A DNA stretch of 5,839 nt from Kiritimatiellia bacterium (GTDB lineage Bacteria; Verrucomicrobiota; Kiritimatiellia; CAIQIC01; Lenti-01). Below the pieces are notes generated by a model. It did not search any database, was not told the origin of the DNA, and was given only the letters and a program-made list of their open reading frames with translations. The DNA lies in contig JAHDSS010000275.1 in assembly GCA_018432565.1 (NCBI GenBank), forward strand, positions 1 through 5,839. Reading direction: 5' to 3'. The position numbers and the translations under genes were made by a program. Positions 5,722-5,839 of the stretch are shown here, in pieces; positions within the stretch are counted from its first letter, which is position 1, and every line of letters starts with the position of its first letter.

Positions 5722-5772
5722 CGCCCCCCTCCCCCCGGGGCGAGGGGGGCGCCCCGGCCCTTCGGCCGGGGC
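5722..5772. repeat. Two adjacent very GC-rich hairpins in the IS leader
   Basis: CGCCCCCCT (5722-5730) pairs with AGGGGGGCG (5743-5751) around a C6G4 core. Immediately next to it GCCCCGGCC (5751-5759) pairs with GGCCGGGGC (5764-5772) around CTTC. Each stem has nine perfect G/C-dominated pairs, and base 5751 is used by both. They lie inside the element between its right inverted repeat and the transposase gene. They may stall polymerase or ribosomes coming from outside. No coding signal is seen from 5700 to 5812. Confidence 0.7.
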
Positions 5773-5812
5773 TTGGACACCGCCCTGCGCTTCTGCTCAG
5801 GCAAAGGCCAGG

Positions 5813-5835
5813 CTGATCCATCTCTTTGTGGAATT
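5813..5835. repeat. Right terminal inverted repeat of the IS30-family element
   Basis: The segment contains CTGATCCAT (5813-5821), complementary to the left end, and continues outward as CTCTTTGTGGAATT. The window stops four bases later, which is what an assembly breaking at a multi-copy insertion sequence would give. Confidence 0.6.
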
Positions 5836-5839
5836 TCCC

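Larger units (their letters stand above)
4561..5835 (-). mobile_element. IS30-family insertion sequence, about 1.27 kb, apparently complete
   Basis: The element carries one IS30-type transposase gene on the minus strand, flanked by imperfect terminal inverted repeats. ATGGATCAG (4574-4582) matches CTGATCCAT (5813-5821) exactly, and outside it AATT..ACAA on the left matches TTGTGG-AATT on the right. A span of about 1275 bases is normal for the family. The ends are set from the limit of inverted-repeat similarity and may be off by a few bases. The right flank is only about four bases, so no target-site duplication can be confirmed. IS30 elements often form circles with abutted ends, but nothing here shows that directly. 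Confidence 0.75.

Overview
The window is GC-rich bacterial DNA that looks like the edge of an envelope or exopolysaccharide (EPS) biosynthesis locus, cut short on the right by an insertion sequence. The architecture (exported glycine-rich protein, EpsD-like PPIase lipoprotein, TPR protein, polyprenyl-phosphate sugar-transferase remnant, GT4 glycosyltransferase) suggests a Gram-negative bacterium. The style of the proteins made me think of the PVC group (Kiritimatiellota/Verrucomicrobiota), but that is an impression without a marker gene.

Layout. 1-145 (minus): partial TPR protein running off the left edge. 146-313: AT-richer intergenic leader with two overlapping palindromes. 314-1342 (plus): parvulin-type peptidyl-prolyl isomerase lipoprotein. 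1326-3212 (plus): overlaps the previous gene by 17 bp. It begins as an exported protein with a glycine-rich domain and, near codon 311, turns into the membrane tail and Rossmann domain of a polysaccharide-synthesis protein. 3227-3302: an intergenic palindromic element that folds on paper into a complete cloverleaf. 3321-4490 (plus): GT-B family 4 glycosyltransferase carrying a run of nine G. 4491-4560: AT-rich spacer with two sets of short tandem repeats. About 4561-5835: an IS30-family element (transposase on the minus strand) whose right inverted repeat lies at the window edge.

How the genes may work together (inference): the PPIase resembles EpsD-type lipoproteins found in EPS loci, the second half of the 1326-3212 gene resembles the tail of a WecA/MraY-like priming enzyme joined to a CapD/FlaA1-type N-terminal module, and the GT4 enzyme would add a sugar to the same glycan. 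The glycine-rich exported half of 1326-3212 does not fit that pathway. The gene is either a real deletion fusion or an assembly chimera, which is the main question this window raises. I found no complete new defence or mobile system. The most unusual items are the chimeric gene, the cloverleaf element, the G9 tract in the glycosyltransferase, and the hairpin that may mask the transposase start.
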